This document shows positions 36,501-44,640 of a stretch of DNA of 64,000 nt, in pieces (the first letter of the stretch is position 1; every line of letters starts with the position of its first letter). The DNA lies in the NCBI GenBank assembly GCA_001897535.1, contig MKTC01000040.1, positions 124,001 through 188,000 on the forward strand, in the 5' to 3' direction. The translations under genes and the position numbers were made by a program. Source of the stretch: Bacteroidetes bacterium 37-13. Lineage in GTDB: Bacteria; Bacteroidota; Bacteroidia; Chitinophagales; LD1. The notes under the pieces are model-generated. The model saw nothing but the letters and a program-made list of their open reading frames with translations. It was not told the DNA's origin and did no database searches.

Positions 36501-38105
36501 ACAGGAGGTGGACTTTCTTCTATTTCATGGAGTCCGGCCAATTTGGTTAGTTCTCCAAATGCAGCAGTTACCACGGCTTCACCTACAGCACCAACTAATT
36601 TTGTAGTAGTAGCTGCGGATACTGCCGGTTGTGTAGTTAGAGACACTTTGCCTGTTTTTGTAAAATCAAATGGGGCAGTTTCTTTAGGTAACGATACTTC
36701 AATTTGCTATAATCAATCATTAACATTAAACCCGGGAAGCGGTTTTGTACAACATACTTGGAATCCTGGTGGAGAAACTACACAGACTTTAACTGTTAAT
36801 ACCAATGGTAATTATTTTGTAGTGCTTTCTGATGGAAAATGCACATTTAATTCCGATACAATAAATGTAAAGGTAATACCGTCAATTACACTGCAAGCAT
36901 ATAGTGATACAACTTTGTGTGCCGGGCAAACAGCTAATTTGAGTGCAGAAATCGGCTATACAAATTACTTGTGGAGTACAGGAGCACAAACAAACAACAT
37001 CAATGTAAATGCTGCCGGATTTTACACTTATTCTGTAGTAGATTCATTTGGTTGTAAACAATTTTCAGATACTGCGGAAGTAAAAGTTACCAATGCTCCG
37101 GTGATAAATTTGGTAGCAACTCCACAGAGAATTTGTTCTGGTGAGTCTTCTGTGTTAAATGCAGGCAGTTTACAAGGCGTTACTTATACATGGACCAAAC
37201 CAAATGATAATAATCAATACCAAGGCGATACAACTATTGCACCAAGCGTAGGAACTTACACTGTAACGGCAAGCGATCATGGTTGTGCTTCTTCGGGCTC
37301 AATAGATATTTTGGCAGCAAGCAATCCTGTGGTTTCAGTTGGAGGAGATGTGAATGTATGTGCTTGTGATACCTCAATCACATTAAATAGCGGCAGCACC
37401 GATGCGTTGGATTCATTCTTGTGGAATACAGGAGAAACATCTTCTTCGGTATCTGTTTCAAGTTCAAATGAATATGTTGTAGCAGTAATTTCACAGTATG
37501 GTTGCATAAGCCGCGATACCGTAAATGTTGGTATTCGCTGTTTAAAAGTTGTAGCTACAGCTGATAAACATGAAATAATAAAAGGGCAATCTGCTACTAT
37601 TTCTGCTGATAGCATTTCCTATAATGGCACTTTTGGATATGCTTGGCAACCTGAAAGTTTCTTGGCAGACCCAACTGCAAGTTCAACTGCTGCAACTCCG
37701 GATAGTTCAATTACTTACTTGGTGAAAATTACTGATACAGAAAACGGCTGCGTAGCAACTGATACGGTTAGAATTTCTGTAACACTGCCGGGAGTTTATG
37801 CATTCCCAAGTGTATTCTCTCCAAATGGAGATGGTAAAAATGACCGTTTTGGACCATATCTGCCAGCAGGTTCTTCAGCTAAGTTCTCTTATTTTAAAGT
37901 ATATAACAAGTGGGGACAAATGGTGTATGAGTGCAACGATTGTGATTTTACACAATCTACAACTGGCTGGGACGGTGTATTTAAAGGTTCTGAACAACCT
38001 GTTGGTTCTTACCTATTTGTAACCGAAGTGAAGGTGCCAAACAACAATGACCCAACCAAGTATGATACTCAGGTAATTAATAAATCATTTACCTTAGTTA
38101 AATAA
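33522..38105 (+). CDS. Giant T9SS type B (gliding-motility C-terminal domain) surface protein, SprB-like
   Basis: The 1527-aa protein has a signal peptide (IICSAFLTVSSFAQ), many Ser/Thr-rich Ig-like beta modules, and repeated phrases such as LCPGETSTLTF, LCAGQTANLSAEIGYTNYLWSTGAQ and ICSGESSVLNAGSLQGVTYTW at about 80-100-residue spacing. A GEVQ/HYR-like beta-sandwich lies around residues 750-920. The last ~100 residues (VFSPNGDGKNDRFGPY, FKVYNKWGQMVYEC, GWDGVFKG) are the CHU_C/T9SS type B sorting domain. It is probably a cell-surface adhesin or filament. The following genes encode PorP/SprF and OmpA-family partners, an order seen with SprB-type adhesins. Confidence 0.9.
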   Translation: MKNLFTIICSAFLTVSSFAQINCPNFGNFQTIIFNGCTPLPYNYSTVNGVITTTPLVTALSNYASCGASIENNQFFAFNATATTMAFTINPGTVSGGLQAWIYSTNDCITPTVLACNSNGFTTPTTLSSSSFIPGQTYYIMIDGFAGATGNYSFSNITPAPGSGGQNGSTFPLAFNIDSASCGLTDGSLEITATGATAPYTYSVNGSPFQSSNIFTGLAGGVYNIVVKDNSSCSSLDTISVPARDTRASEDLIYCASAGPVTITAVGGTQFTWTPQTGIVSSSQNGATIVVAPSQSTTYVVSSNEPQQQCKYLDTVHVTVAGSFATAVSATKTTICLNESSTLSVVATPSTEGPFTYSWTPVLNNASPSAATTIVRPTTTTQYNLLVTSRDGCKMNDSISIDVQGFGPKVKITPSANYVCPGTTVQLNSEIVAIQTGPSQDPGNACPNCNFPFPFPQIGTGTATSSSNPTPFKSLWHDGRTQYIYLASEMQNAGMTAGVITDLQFYVASKGSGTTPFSGFTVKMGGTTLTQLPNSFVTQNMYVVHTSNYTTTANSWNNIPLNIPFNWDGQTNLIIEVCYDNTTWTGYDYIQYSTAFTNATIYNYKDNDVGCTLPYQYNTNLRPNLKMVYGELPLNNVSLLWTPSQGLSSDTAQNPFATITSDISYKLTVVDGTCSGDTTIQMFVDTGTKIKAVDDMIVCNTSEAMLTAQVLNKVQPTCVADYSVVSTAANYLSGTGKVPVPFSTASTGNNRNATIQLPFKFNYYCAGYDSFVVNENGFITFSNFNGSGATPVAMPAAGTPNNTIAGLWFDLNANANGGGSGTVSTFVTGSYPYRTYTIEWDNVLAQGLGTTVSFQIQLFETTNNVEVHVNPFSAASNKVIGIENVGGTVGTTPTGRNAVNFSLAAAEGWKFIPNVQGAGFVAFQWSPTSTLSSEFGDTVYATPNGKTEYVVSGLFSNGCITTDTVSVDVKHFPYTLTAVADTLCPGETSTLTFTGGGLSSISWSPANLVSSPNAAVTTASPTAPTNFVVVAADTAGCVVRDTLPVFVKSNGAVSLGNDTSICYNQSLTLNPGSGFVQHTWNPGGETTQTLTVNTNGNYFVVLSDGKCTFNSDTINVKVIPSITLQAYSDTTLCAGQTANLSAEIGYTNYLWSTGAQTNNINVNAAGFYTYSVVDSFGCKQFSDTAEVKVTNAPVINLVATPQRICSGESSVLNAGSLQGVTYTWTKPNDNNQYQGDTTIAPSVGTYTVTASDHGCASSGSIDILAASNPVVSVGGDVNVCACDTSITLNSGSTDALDSFLWNTGETSSSVSVSSSNEYVVAVISQYGCISRDTVNVGIRCLKVVATADKHEIIKGQSATISADSISYNGTFGYAWQPESFLADPTASSTAATPDSSITYLVKITDTENGCVATDTVRISVTLPGVYAFPSVFSPNGDGKNDRFGPYLPAGSSAKFSYFKVYNKWGQMVYECNDCDFTQSTTGWDGVFKGSEQPVGSYLFVTEVKVPNNNDPTKYDTQVINKSFTLVK

Positions 38106-38174
38106 ATTGTTGAGAATAAAAAATTATCCCTAATATAGCGCCCCGTAAGACGAAAAAAATTAAAATAAACTGTA

Positions 38175-39254
38175 ATGACGCGAAAATTACTATCTGCATT
38201 TGCATTTTCTGCTGCTGTACTTACAAGCTTTGCACAAGACATCCACTTTTCACAGTTTTATGCTGCACCATTAACGTTAAACCCTGCACAAACAGGCGAT
38301 TTTGACGGCTTGTTTCGTATCACAGGTATTTATAGAAACCAATGGTTAGGAGTGGCAAATGTGCGCCCGTTTTTCTCTACACCTTCAGTAGGTGTAGATT
38401 TTGCTCTTTTGAACGATAAGTTTGAAGGAACAAAAATTGAAGGAAGCAAATTAGGTGTTGGTTTGCATTTTACAAATGACCAGCAAAACGAAAAAACTTT
38501 CAGCACCAACCAAATTATGGCAAGTGTGGCATGGCAACAAGCTTTAGCGAAAAATAGAGTTACAATCGGAATCGGTTTGCAAGGAGGAGTTTACTTAAAG
38601 AATTTAAACTCTAGTAACTTCCAATTTGGCTCTGGTTTCTTACCTGATTTATCTTACGATAAAAGTATTGAAGGAGAAGGAATTAACTCTGCAAAACTTA
38701 CCAGATTTAACCTTAATGCGGGATTGAACATTAGCTTGCGTTTAATTAAAAACATGAGTTACTCAATGGGCTTTTCTGCAATGAACTTAACTCGCCCGAA
38801 AGAGCAGTATTTAAGCTCAAGCAACAATGCAAAATTGCCAATGCGCTTTCAAGTTAATGGAGGATTCCAATTCGATATTAAGCGTGTAGTTTTATTGCCC
38901 GGCTATTTGTTTCAAACACAAGCAAAAGCACATGAAGGAACATTTGGCTTAACAGCAGGTATTCACTTCATAAACAAGCCTGAAGATAAAGCAACCTTAT
39001 TCTTAGGACTTTGGAGTCGTTTAAATACTGGTGTGTCTAGCACTTTAACTTCAGCAATTATTCCTAAAGCAGGAATCGAATTTAAAAAAGTTCGTTTAGG
39101 ATTTGCTTATGATATTGGTTTGGGTCCAATTAAAAAAGATATTGCTGCAGCAACCAGCGGACGTGCGCCAAATGCATTTGAAATATCATTATCGTATGTG
39201 TTTAAGCCGGTTCCACCGAAAGAATACAACTGGTTGTTTAACCCACGTTTCTAA
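38175..39254 (+). CDS. PorP/SprF-family type IX secretion outer-membrane protein
   Basis: The 359-aa protein has a signal peptide (LLSAFAFSAAVLTSFAQ) and the family opening DIHFSQFYAAPLTLNPAQTG. Alternating beta strands follow (SYSMGFSAMNLTRP, FGLTAGIHF, RLGFAYDIGLG), and it ends in a typical outer-membrane strand pattern. SprF-type proteins help deliver or anchor their cognate type B T9SS substrate, which here is the giant protein encoded 69 bp upstream. The next gene is the OmpA/TPR protein. Together they make a three-gene surface module. Confidence 0.93.
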   Translation: MTRKLLSAFAFSAAVLTSFAQDIHFSQFYAAPLTLNPAQTGDFDGLFRITGIYRNQWLGVANVRPFFSTPSVGVDFALLNDKFEGTKIEGSKLGVGLHFTNDQQNEKTFSTNQIMASVAWQQALAKNRVTIGIGLQGGVYLKNLNSSNFQFGSGFLPDLSYDKSIEGEGINSAKLTRFNLNAGLNISLRLIKNMSYSMGFSAMNLTRPKEQYLSSSNNAKLPMRFQVNGGFQFDIKRVVLLPGYLFQTQAKAHEGTFGLTAGIHFINKPEDKATLFLGLWSRLNTGVSSTLTSAIIPKAGIEFKKVRLGFAYDIGLGPIKKDIAAATSGRAPNAFEISLSYVFKPVPPKEYNWLFNPRF

Positions 39255-39317
39255 TAGTATAAATTTAATAGTCAATAATCATTCTGTAACCAACAATTCA
39301 GATAAACAAAGCCTAAC

Positions 39318-41393
39318 ATGAGATTTTTATTTCTCGCATTATTTCCGATGTTCCTTTTCGCACAGAGCGAAACAGAATCTACAATGCCTAAGGTTGAAAA
39401 ATATCCAAAGGCGAGTACTTCTAAAAAGTATCGTATAGCAAAATCTAAAATTAAAGATGGAAGCTATTATAACGCTGCTGAGTACCTAGAAGATGTGGTA
39501 ACCGATAAGCCTAACAAAATCAAAAGGGTTCATCAGTTAGCAGAGCTAAATATGCACCTTCGCGATTACGTTAAAGCGGAAAAGTATTACAAAGCAGTAG
39601 TTGAAAAAGATGCTGAAAAGTATCCTGAAGATAACTATTACTATGCTTTGATGCTTAAAGCAAATGGCAAGTACGAAGAGGCAAAAAAGAAATTCCAAGA
39701 ATTTCTAAAAATGAAAGATGCTAAAGATTATCCACAATTGAGAAGCTTAGCAAAGTCTGATATTGCTGGTTGCGATACGGCTATTTCACTTTTAGCAAGC
39801 CCAACTAAAATTAAAGTAAAACACGAAGAAGGTGTTATCAATAACCCACTTCAAGATTTTTCGCCAAAGCCTTTAAAAGACAACAAGATATTGTTCTCTT
39901 CTTTAAAGTCGGACACAGCAATAAATGTTGATTTGGCAACAAATGATTATTTTACCAGTGTTTTTGTAGCGGAGAAACAAGGTGGTGTTTGGAGCAATAA
40001 AACTGAATTGCCTTCACCTCCAAATGACCCAAAAACACACGTTGGTAATGCAGTTTTCTCTGCTGATGGAAATACAATTGTATTTACAAAATGCGATCAA
40101 AGTTTAATTGCTACAATGAAATGTAAACTTTACAAATCTACAAAAGAAGGGAACGATTGGAGCAATGCAGAAGAAATTAAGAGTTTAAACAAAGAAGAAG
40201 CAAGCACTACACAACCAGCTTTCGGTAAAGATAAAGATGGCAATACCATTCTATACTTTACAAGCAATCGTGGCAAAAGTGGCGACTTCGATTTGTACTA
40301 CGCAAAATTGAATAATGATGGAACTTTTGAAGCTGCTCAACGCTTAGGAAACGAAGTGAATACAGCAGGTGACGAACTTTCTCCTTACTACAATGCAAAA
40401 ACAAATACTTTCTATTTCTCTTCAAACGGGCATCCTGGATTTGGCGGTTTAGATGTTTTCAAAACTGTAGGAACTCCTGGTAGCTTTGGAGAAGTTAGAA
40501 ACTTGGGAACACCAATAAACACCGGAGCAGATGATTTATACTTTGCTTTAGATGAAAAAGGAAGCAAAGGATTTTTAGTATCCAACAGAGAAGGTTCAAT
40601 CTCTCAAAGAGGTTCTACTTGCTGCGATGATATTTGGACTGTAATCATTAGAGGTGATGTTTTCTTAAAAGGTGTATTTGTTAAACGCGATGATCCAACT
40701 CAAACACCAGTTGAAGGTGTAGATGCATCTCTTTACAAAGTGAATGGCACAAATTTTGAATTGCAAACTAATGAAGTTACCGGAACTTCAGCTTTTGTGA
40801 TGCCATTGCAAAGAGAATCTACTTACAAGTTGAACGGAACTAAAGAAGGTTTTTGGCCTTCTGTAGATAACTTCTCAGTAAGTGAGGACGAAGAAAGAGA
40901 TACCATAACAAGAGTATTCTTTATTGATCCAATTTTAAAGAAGAAAGTTAAAATTGAGAACGTTTACTTCCAATTCGATAAGAGCAATGTAATTGCATTC
41001 TATGGAACTAAAATTGATTCTGTGTATGCTTTATTAACTCAAAATCCAGGTTGGATAGTAGAAGTTCAAGGTCATACAGACTCTAAAGGTACTGATGAAT
41101 ACAACGAAAAACTATCTCAAAGACGTGCTCAAGAAGTTGCAAAATTCTTAGTTAAAAAAGGATTAGCAAAAGAAAGAGTTACAGCAAAATGGTTTGGTAA
41201 GAAGCAACCTGCTGTGCCGAATGAATTACCTGATGGCAGCGATGACCCAGAAGGTAGAGCAAAAAACAGAAGAGTTGAGTTTAAGATTATCGTAGATAAT
41301 ATGCAAGACGCTCCTGAGTTTGAAGTAGGCGGTGAAGTAGTGAAAGAGGTTAAAACAGGACCTGGATTCACAACATCTACAAAGAAAAAATAG
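39318..41393 (+). CDS. OmpA-family protein with TPR and PD40 repeats (T9SS/gliding-associated)
   Basis: The 691-aa protein has a signal peptide (MRFLFLALFPMFLFAQ) and TPR-like helical repeats at about residues 35-150 (YVKAEKYYKAVVEKDAE). WD40-like PD40 beta repeats follow at about 185-430 (ILFSSLKSDTAIN, VFSADGNTIVFTK, ILYFTSNRGKSGDFDLYYA, TFYFSSNGHPGFGGLDVF). A carboxypeptidase-regulatory-like domain lies at about 445-530. The OmpA peptidoglycan-binding domain is at about 560-670 (VEVQGHTDSKGTDEYNEKLSQRRA). It probably links the outer-membrane secretion/adhesin assembly to the cell wall. Last gene of the giant-adhesin module. Confidence 0.93.
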   Translation: MRFLFLALFPMFLFAQSETESTMPKVEKYPKASTSKKYRIAKSKIKDGSYYNAAEYLEDVVTDKPNKIKRVHQLAELNMHLRDYVKAEKYYKAVVEKDAEKYPEDNYYYALMLKANGKYEEAKKKFQEFLKMKDAKDYPQLRSLAKSDIAGCDTAISLLASPTKIKVKHEEGVINNPLQDFSPKPLKDNKILFSSLKSDTAINVDLATNDYFTSVFVAEKQGGVWSNKTELPSPPNDPKTHVGNAVFSADGNTIVFTKCDQSLIATMKCKLYKSTKEGNDWSNAEEIKSLNKEEASTTQPAFGKDKDGNTILYFTSNRGKSGDFDLYYAKLNNDGTFEAAQRLGNEVNTAGDELSPYYNAKTNTFYFSSNGHPGFGGLDVFKTVGTPGSFGEVRNLGTPINTGADDLYFALDEKGSKGFLVSNREGSISQRGSTCCDDIWTVIIRGDVFLKGVFVKRDDPTQTPVEGVDASLYKVNGTNFELQTNEVTGTSAFVMPLQRESTYKLNGTKEGFWPSVDNFSVSEDEERDTITRVFFIDPILKKKVKIENVYFQFDKSNVIAFYGTKIDSVYALLTQNPGWIVEVQGHTDSKGTDEYNEKLSQRRAQEVAKFLVKKGLAKERVTAKWFGKKQPAVPNELPDGSDDPEGRAKNRRVEFKIIVDNMQDAPEFEVGGEVVKEVKTGPGFTTSTKKK

Positions 41394-41413
41394 AACTTTT
41401 AAAATCAAATAAT

Positions 41414-41445
41414 TAAGAGGCTGTAATTTTACAGCCTCTTTTTGT
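41414..41445 (+). terminator. Rho-independent terminator of the surface module
   Basis: aagaggctgta pairs with tacagcctctt and is followed by tttgtttt. The stem core is the same as in the terminator at 9474-9508. Confidence 0.88.
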
Positions 41446-41468
41446 TTTATAGCCATTATGTTTGTTTA

Positions 41469-42065
41469 ATGTTGCTAAGTAATTACCAATCATTATTTCC
41501 CGAAGCAGGTTGCGATGAAGCCGGAAGAGGCTGCTTGGCAGGACCTGTGGTTGCAGCAGCAGTTATTTTTCCAAAGAATTATGAGAACGAACTTCTAAAT
41601 GATTCTAAAAAGCTAAGTGAAGAAAAACGAGAACATTTAGCTATTCAAGTTAAGGCTGATGCTTTGGCTTATGCTGTTGCGTTTGTAGATGAAAAAACAA
41701 TTGATTCTATAAACATACTTAATGCTTCCATTTTGGCAATGCACAACGCCTTAAAATCGCTTGCAGTGCAACCGCAATTTATTATAGTAGATGGAAACAA
41801 ATTTAAGCCTTATCAGAATATTCCGCACCAAACAATAGTGCAAGGTGATGGAAAGTATTTGAGTATTGCAGCGGCATCAATTTTAGCTAAAACTGCCCGT
41901 GATGAATACATGCAAAATCTTCATGCAGAATTTCCTTTGTACCAATGGAATAAAAACAAAGGCTATGCAACAGAAGTTCACCGAAATGCAGTGATAAAAT
42001 ATGGGCAAACTCCTTACCACAGAAAGAGTTTTGTGTTGAAATCGCAGTTAAGTTTGTTTAGCTAA
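41469..42065 (+). CDS. rnhB: Ribonuclease HII
   Basis: Start placed at ATG 41469 (198 aa), since the upstream part of the ORF overlaps the preceding terminator. Motifs are the first acidic pair in AGCDEAGRGCLAGPVVAAAV, NDSKKLSEEKR, FIIVDGNKF and AAASILAKTARDEYM. It cleaves RNA of RNA-DNA hybrids and removes single ribonucleotides from DNA. It is separated from the preceding gene by a terminator and is convergent with pckA, whose stop lies 5 bp away. Confidence 0.95.
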   Translation: MLLSNYQSLFPEAGCDEAGRGCLAGPVVAAAVIFPKNYENELLNDSKKLSEEKREHLAIQVKADALAYAVAFVDEKTIDSINILNASILAMHNALKSLAVQPQFIIVDGNKFKPYQNIPHQTIVQGDGKYLSIAAASILAKTARDEYMQNLHAEFPLYQWNKNKGYATEVHRNAVIKYGQTPYHRKSFVLKSQLSLFS

Positions 42066-42070
42066 GAATA

Positions 42071-43690
42071 TTATGCTTCTGTTGGCACTTTTGGTGCAGC
42101 AGCTTTCATTTCTTCGCTTGCTTTTCCTTCAAATTTTTTGAAGTTTTTAGCGAATGCTTTAGCCAAATCTAATGCTTTTGTATCGTAAGCGTCTTTATTT
42201 TCCCAAGTGTTTCTTGGATTTAAAACTTGCGCAGGAACTGCATCGCAGGCGGTAGGGAATTTTAATCCAAATACCGGATGTGTTTCGTAAGTTACGTTAT
42301 TTAAGTTGCCGCTTAGAGCAGATTTAATAAGTGCACGAGTGTGTGTTAAACTCATTCTCTTTCCTGTGCCATAAGCACCACCGGTGTATCCTGTATTTAG
42401 TAGCCAAACTTTAATGTCTGGATTTTTTTCAAGTTTTTCACCTAAAAGCTCTGCGTATTTGGTTGGGTGAAGTGGCAAAAATACCGCACCAAAACAAGCA
42501 GAGAAAGTAGTTTGTGGTTCAACTACGCCCACTTCAGTTCCTGCAACTTTTGATGTGAACCCTGAAAGAAAATAATACATAGCTTGCCCAACTGTGAGTT
42601 GTGAAATTGGAGGAAGCACACCAAATGCATCGTAAGTTAAGAAGAAAATATTTTTAGGTTCACCACCAACAGATTTTGGCAGTGCATTTTTGATGAAATG
42701 AAGCGGATAGCTAACACGTGTATTTTCGGTGTATGGCGTTGCTGCATAATCTACACTGCGTGTTCCGGGAATAAAACCAATATTTTCTAAGATAGCACCA
42801 TGTTTAATTGCTCCGTAAATATCCGGCTCTTTTTCGGCACTTAAATCAATACATTTTGCGTAGCAACCGCCTTCAAAATTAAATACTGAATTGCTGTCCC
42901 AGCCGTGCTCGTCATCGCCAATTAGTGGACGTTCAGGATCTGCGCTAAGAGTAGTTTTTCCTGTTCCTGATAAACCAAAAAATAATGCAACATCACCTTG
43001 TTCTCCGGCATTTGCTGAGCAGTGCATTGAAAGTACTTTGTGCTCGTGAGGTAATACCATATTTAACACAGAAAAAATACCTTTTTTAATTTCTCCGGTA
43101 TAAGCCGAACCACCGATAATGGCAATTTTTTTAGAAAGATTGATGATAGAAAAATTATGTTGTCTAATTCCATCTTCTGCACCATTTGCTTTAAATCCGG
43201 GAGCGTGCAAAATAAGCCAATCGGTTTGTGAAGATTCAATTTCGGCTTGTGTTGGTCGCAAAAACATGTTGCCGGCAAACATTGTTGCCCAAGGCAATTC
43301 TGATACTACACGCACATTTGTTCTGTATTCATCTTTTGCGCAAGCATAGCAGTCGCGTACAAAAACTTCTTTTCCCTCAAAATAGTTTGCGATTTTATTG
43401 TAAAGTTTTTCAAAAACTTCTGCACTAATTGGAATATTTATATCGCCCCAGTCTAGTACGTTTTCGGTATAGCTATCTTTTACAAAAAATTTGTCTTTAG
43501 GCGAGCGTCCGGTAAATTCTCCTGTGCAAACTGCCAAAGCGCCTGTGTCATTAAGTTGCCCCTGATTGCGCTTTATGGTTTCTTCTACTAATTCTTCTTG
43601 TGTAAGATTCCAATATTGGCTTAAAGTATTTTTAATTCCTAAGTCTTCTAAATTTGCACTTGAGTTCTTAATTCCGATTACTTTTCCCAT
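42071..43690 (-). CDS. pckA: Phosphoenolpyruvate carboxykinase (ATP)
   Basis: Start chosen at MGKVIGIKNSS (43690), giving 539 aa, the normal length; the ORF track adds 13 residues. Key motifs are FTGRSPKDKF (substrate Arg), GEIKKGIFSVLN with the conserved lysine, HCSANAG, the P-loop-like GLSGTGKTTLS, and GDDEHGWDSNSVFNFEGGCYAK. It converts oxaloacetate + ATP to PEP + CO2 + ADP, the first committed step of gluconeogenesis, or the reverse for CO2 fixation. Monocistronic and convergent with rnhB. Confidence 0.97.
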   Translation of the reverse strand: MGKVIGIKNSSANLEDLGIKNTLSQYWNLTQEELVEETIKRNQGQLNDTGALAVCTGEFTGRSPKDKFFVKDSYTENVLDWGDINIPISAEVFEKLYNKIANYFEGKEVFVRDCYACAKDEYRTNVRVVSELPWATMFAGNMFLRPTQAEIESSQTDWLILHAPGFKANGAEDGIRQHNFSIINLSKKIAIIGGSAYTGEIKKGIFSVLNMVLPHEHKVLSMHCSANAGEQGDVALFFGLSGTGKTTLSADPERPLIGDDEHGWDSNSVFNFEGGCYAKCIDLSAEKEPDIYGAIKHGAILENIGFIPGTRSVDYAATPYTENTRVSYPLHFIKNALPKSVGGEPKNIFFLTYDAFGVLPPISQLTVGQAMYYFLSGFTSKVAGTEVGVVEPQTTFSACFGAVFLPLHPTKYAELLGEKLEKNPDIKVWLLNTGYTGGAYGTGKRMSLTHTRALIKSALSGNLNNVTYETHPVFGLKFPTACDAVPAQVLNPRNTWENKDAYDTKALDLAKAFAKNFKKFEGKASEEMKAAAPKVPTEA

Positions 43691-43800
43691 AATATATATT
43701 TTAAAATAAGGTAGCTTTATTGAGCGCAAACCTAATATTTTTCACTTTAGTTTTTTGTGAAAAATATCATAGAAATTGATTGAATGATTTGGTAGTGCGT

Positions 43801-44520
43801 TTAAAACTTATTCCAAATAAATTCGGGTAGGTTTCGCATAATAAATGCCGCAAATCGCCATTTGCCAGGAATGTAAGCAATATGTTTTTTTGCTACGATG
43901 GCATTGTAAATTAGGGTGCTGGCACGTTCACTTTTTATTATCCAAAACATTCCTTTTTGTCCGGTTGTCATGGGCGTTTCTACAAAACCGGGGCGAATAT
44001 CTGTGATAGTAATCGGCAGCTTTTTAAATGCTGCTTGTTGTCTTAATCCTTGCATATAATTGCTCATAAAAGCTTTTGTGGCGCCATAGCCGATAGACAT
44101 TCTGCTGCCGCGCTGTGAAGCGACACTTGAAATACCTACAATTTGTCCGATTTTGTTTTCAGATTTAAAGTAATAAAACATGGCATTTGCTAATGCAGCA
44201 AAGCCAACAGCATTTACTTGTAGCATGTTGTTTTCTTTTTCCCATTTGCTGCTGCTATCGCCAATACCTGCGTTATATATAAAAATATCTACTCCATTCA
44301 TTTCATAAATAAGTTGAGAAAGTGCTTCGCGGGCAGCATCGTGCTGTGCTACATCCATTGCTTTAATATGCCATTTTGCAGCAGGAATTTCTGCGGCTAA
44401 ATTTTCTAAGAGCTCTTGTCTGCGTGCGGTTATGCCTACTTCGTAGCCGTGTTTTGCAAACGTGCGTGCAAGTTCGCTTCCAATACCTGTAGAGGCACCA
44501 ATTATTATCACTTTTTTCAT
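43801..44520 (-). CDS. Short-chain dehydrogenase/reductase
   Basis: The 239-aa SDR has the cofactor motif IIGASTGIGSELA, the NAG-type motif IYNAGIGD, catalytic Ser in GISSVASQRG and YGATKAF (YxxxK). An Arg in TARRQELL after the second strand suggests NADP preference. The hydrophobic C-terminus (FAAFIMRNLPEFIW) may associate with the membrane. The substrate is unknown. It is divergent from the PKD/T9SS gene. Confidence 0.9.
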   Translation of the reverse strand: MKKVIIIGASTGIGSELARTFAKHGYEVGITARRQELLENLAAEIPAAKWHIKAMDVAQHDAAREALSQLIYEMNGVDIFIYNAGIGDSSSKWEKENNMLQVNAVGFAALANAMFYYFKSENKIGQIVGISSVASQRGSRMSIGYGATKAFMSNYMQGLRQQAAFKKLPITITDIRPGFVETPMTTGQKGMFWIIKSERASTLIYNAIVAKKHIAYIPGKWRFAAFIMRNLPEFIWNKF

Positions 44521-44592
44521 GTGGTGAAAAAAGAAAAATTCACCCTATTTGAAAAACACTAAGTTGGTATTGTTAATTACAAACTTTAAAAG

Positions 44593-44622
44593 TTGTTTCT
44601 TAGAATTGATTATTTAGTTTTG
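44593..44622 (+). promoter_or_regulatory. Bacteroidota promoter TTG-N19-TAGTTTTG
   Basis: TTG at 44593-44595 and TAGTTTTG at 44615-44622 are separated by exactly 19 nt, a full match to the -33/-7 consensus. The predicted transcript begins about 12 nt before ATG 44641. That argues for this start over the longer frame of the ORF track. Confidence 0.7.
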
Positions 44623-44640
44623 GCGATTACAAACGAAAAT

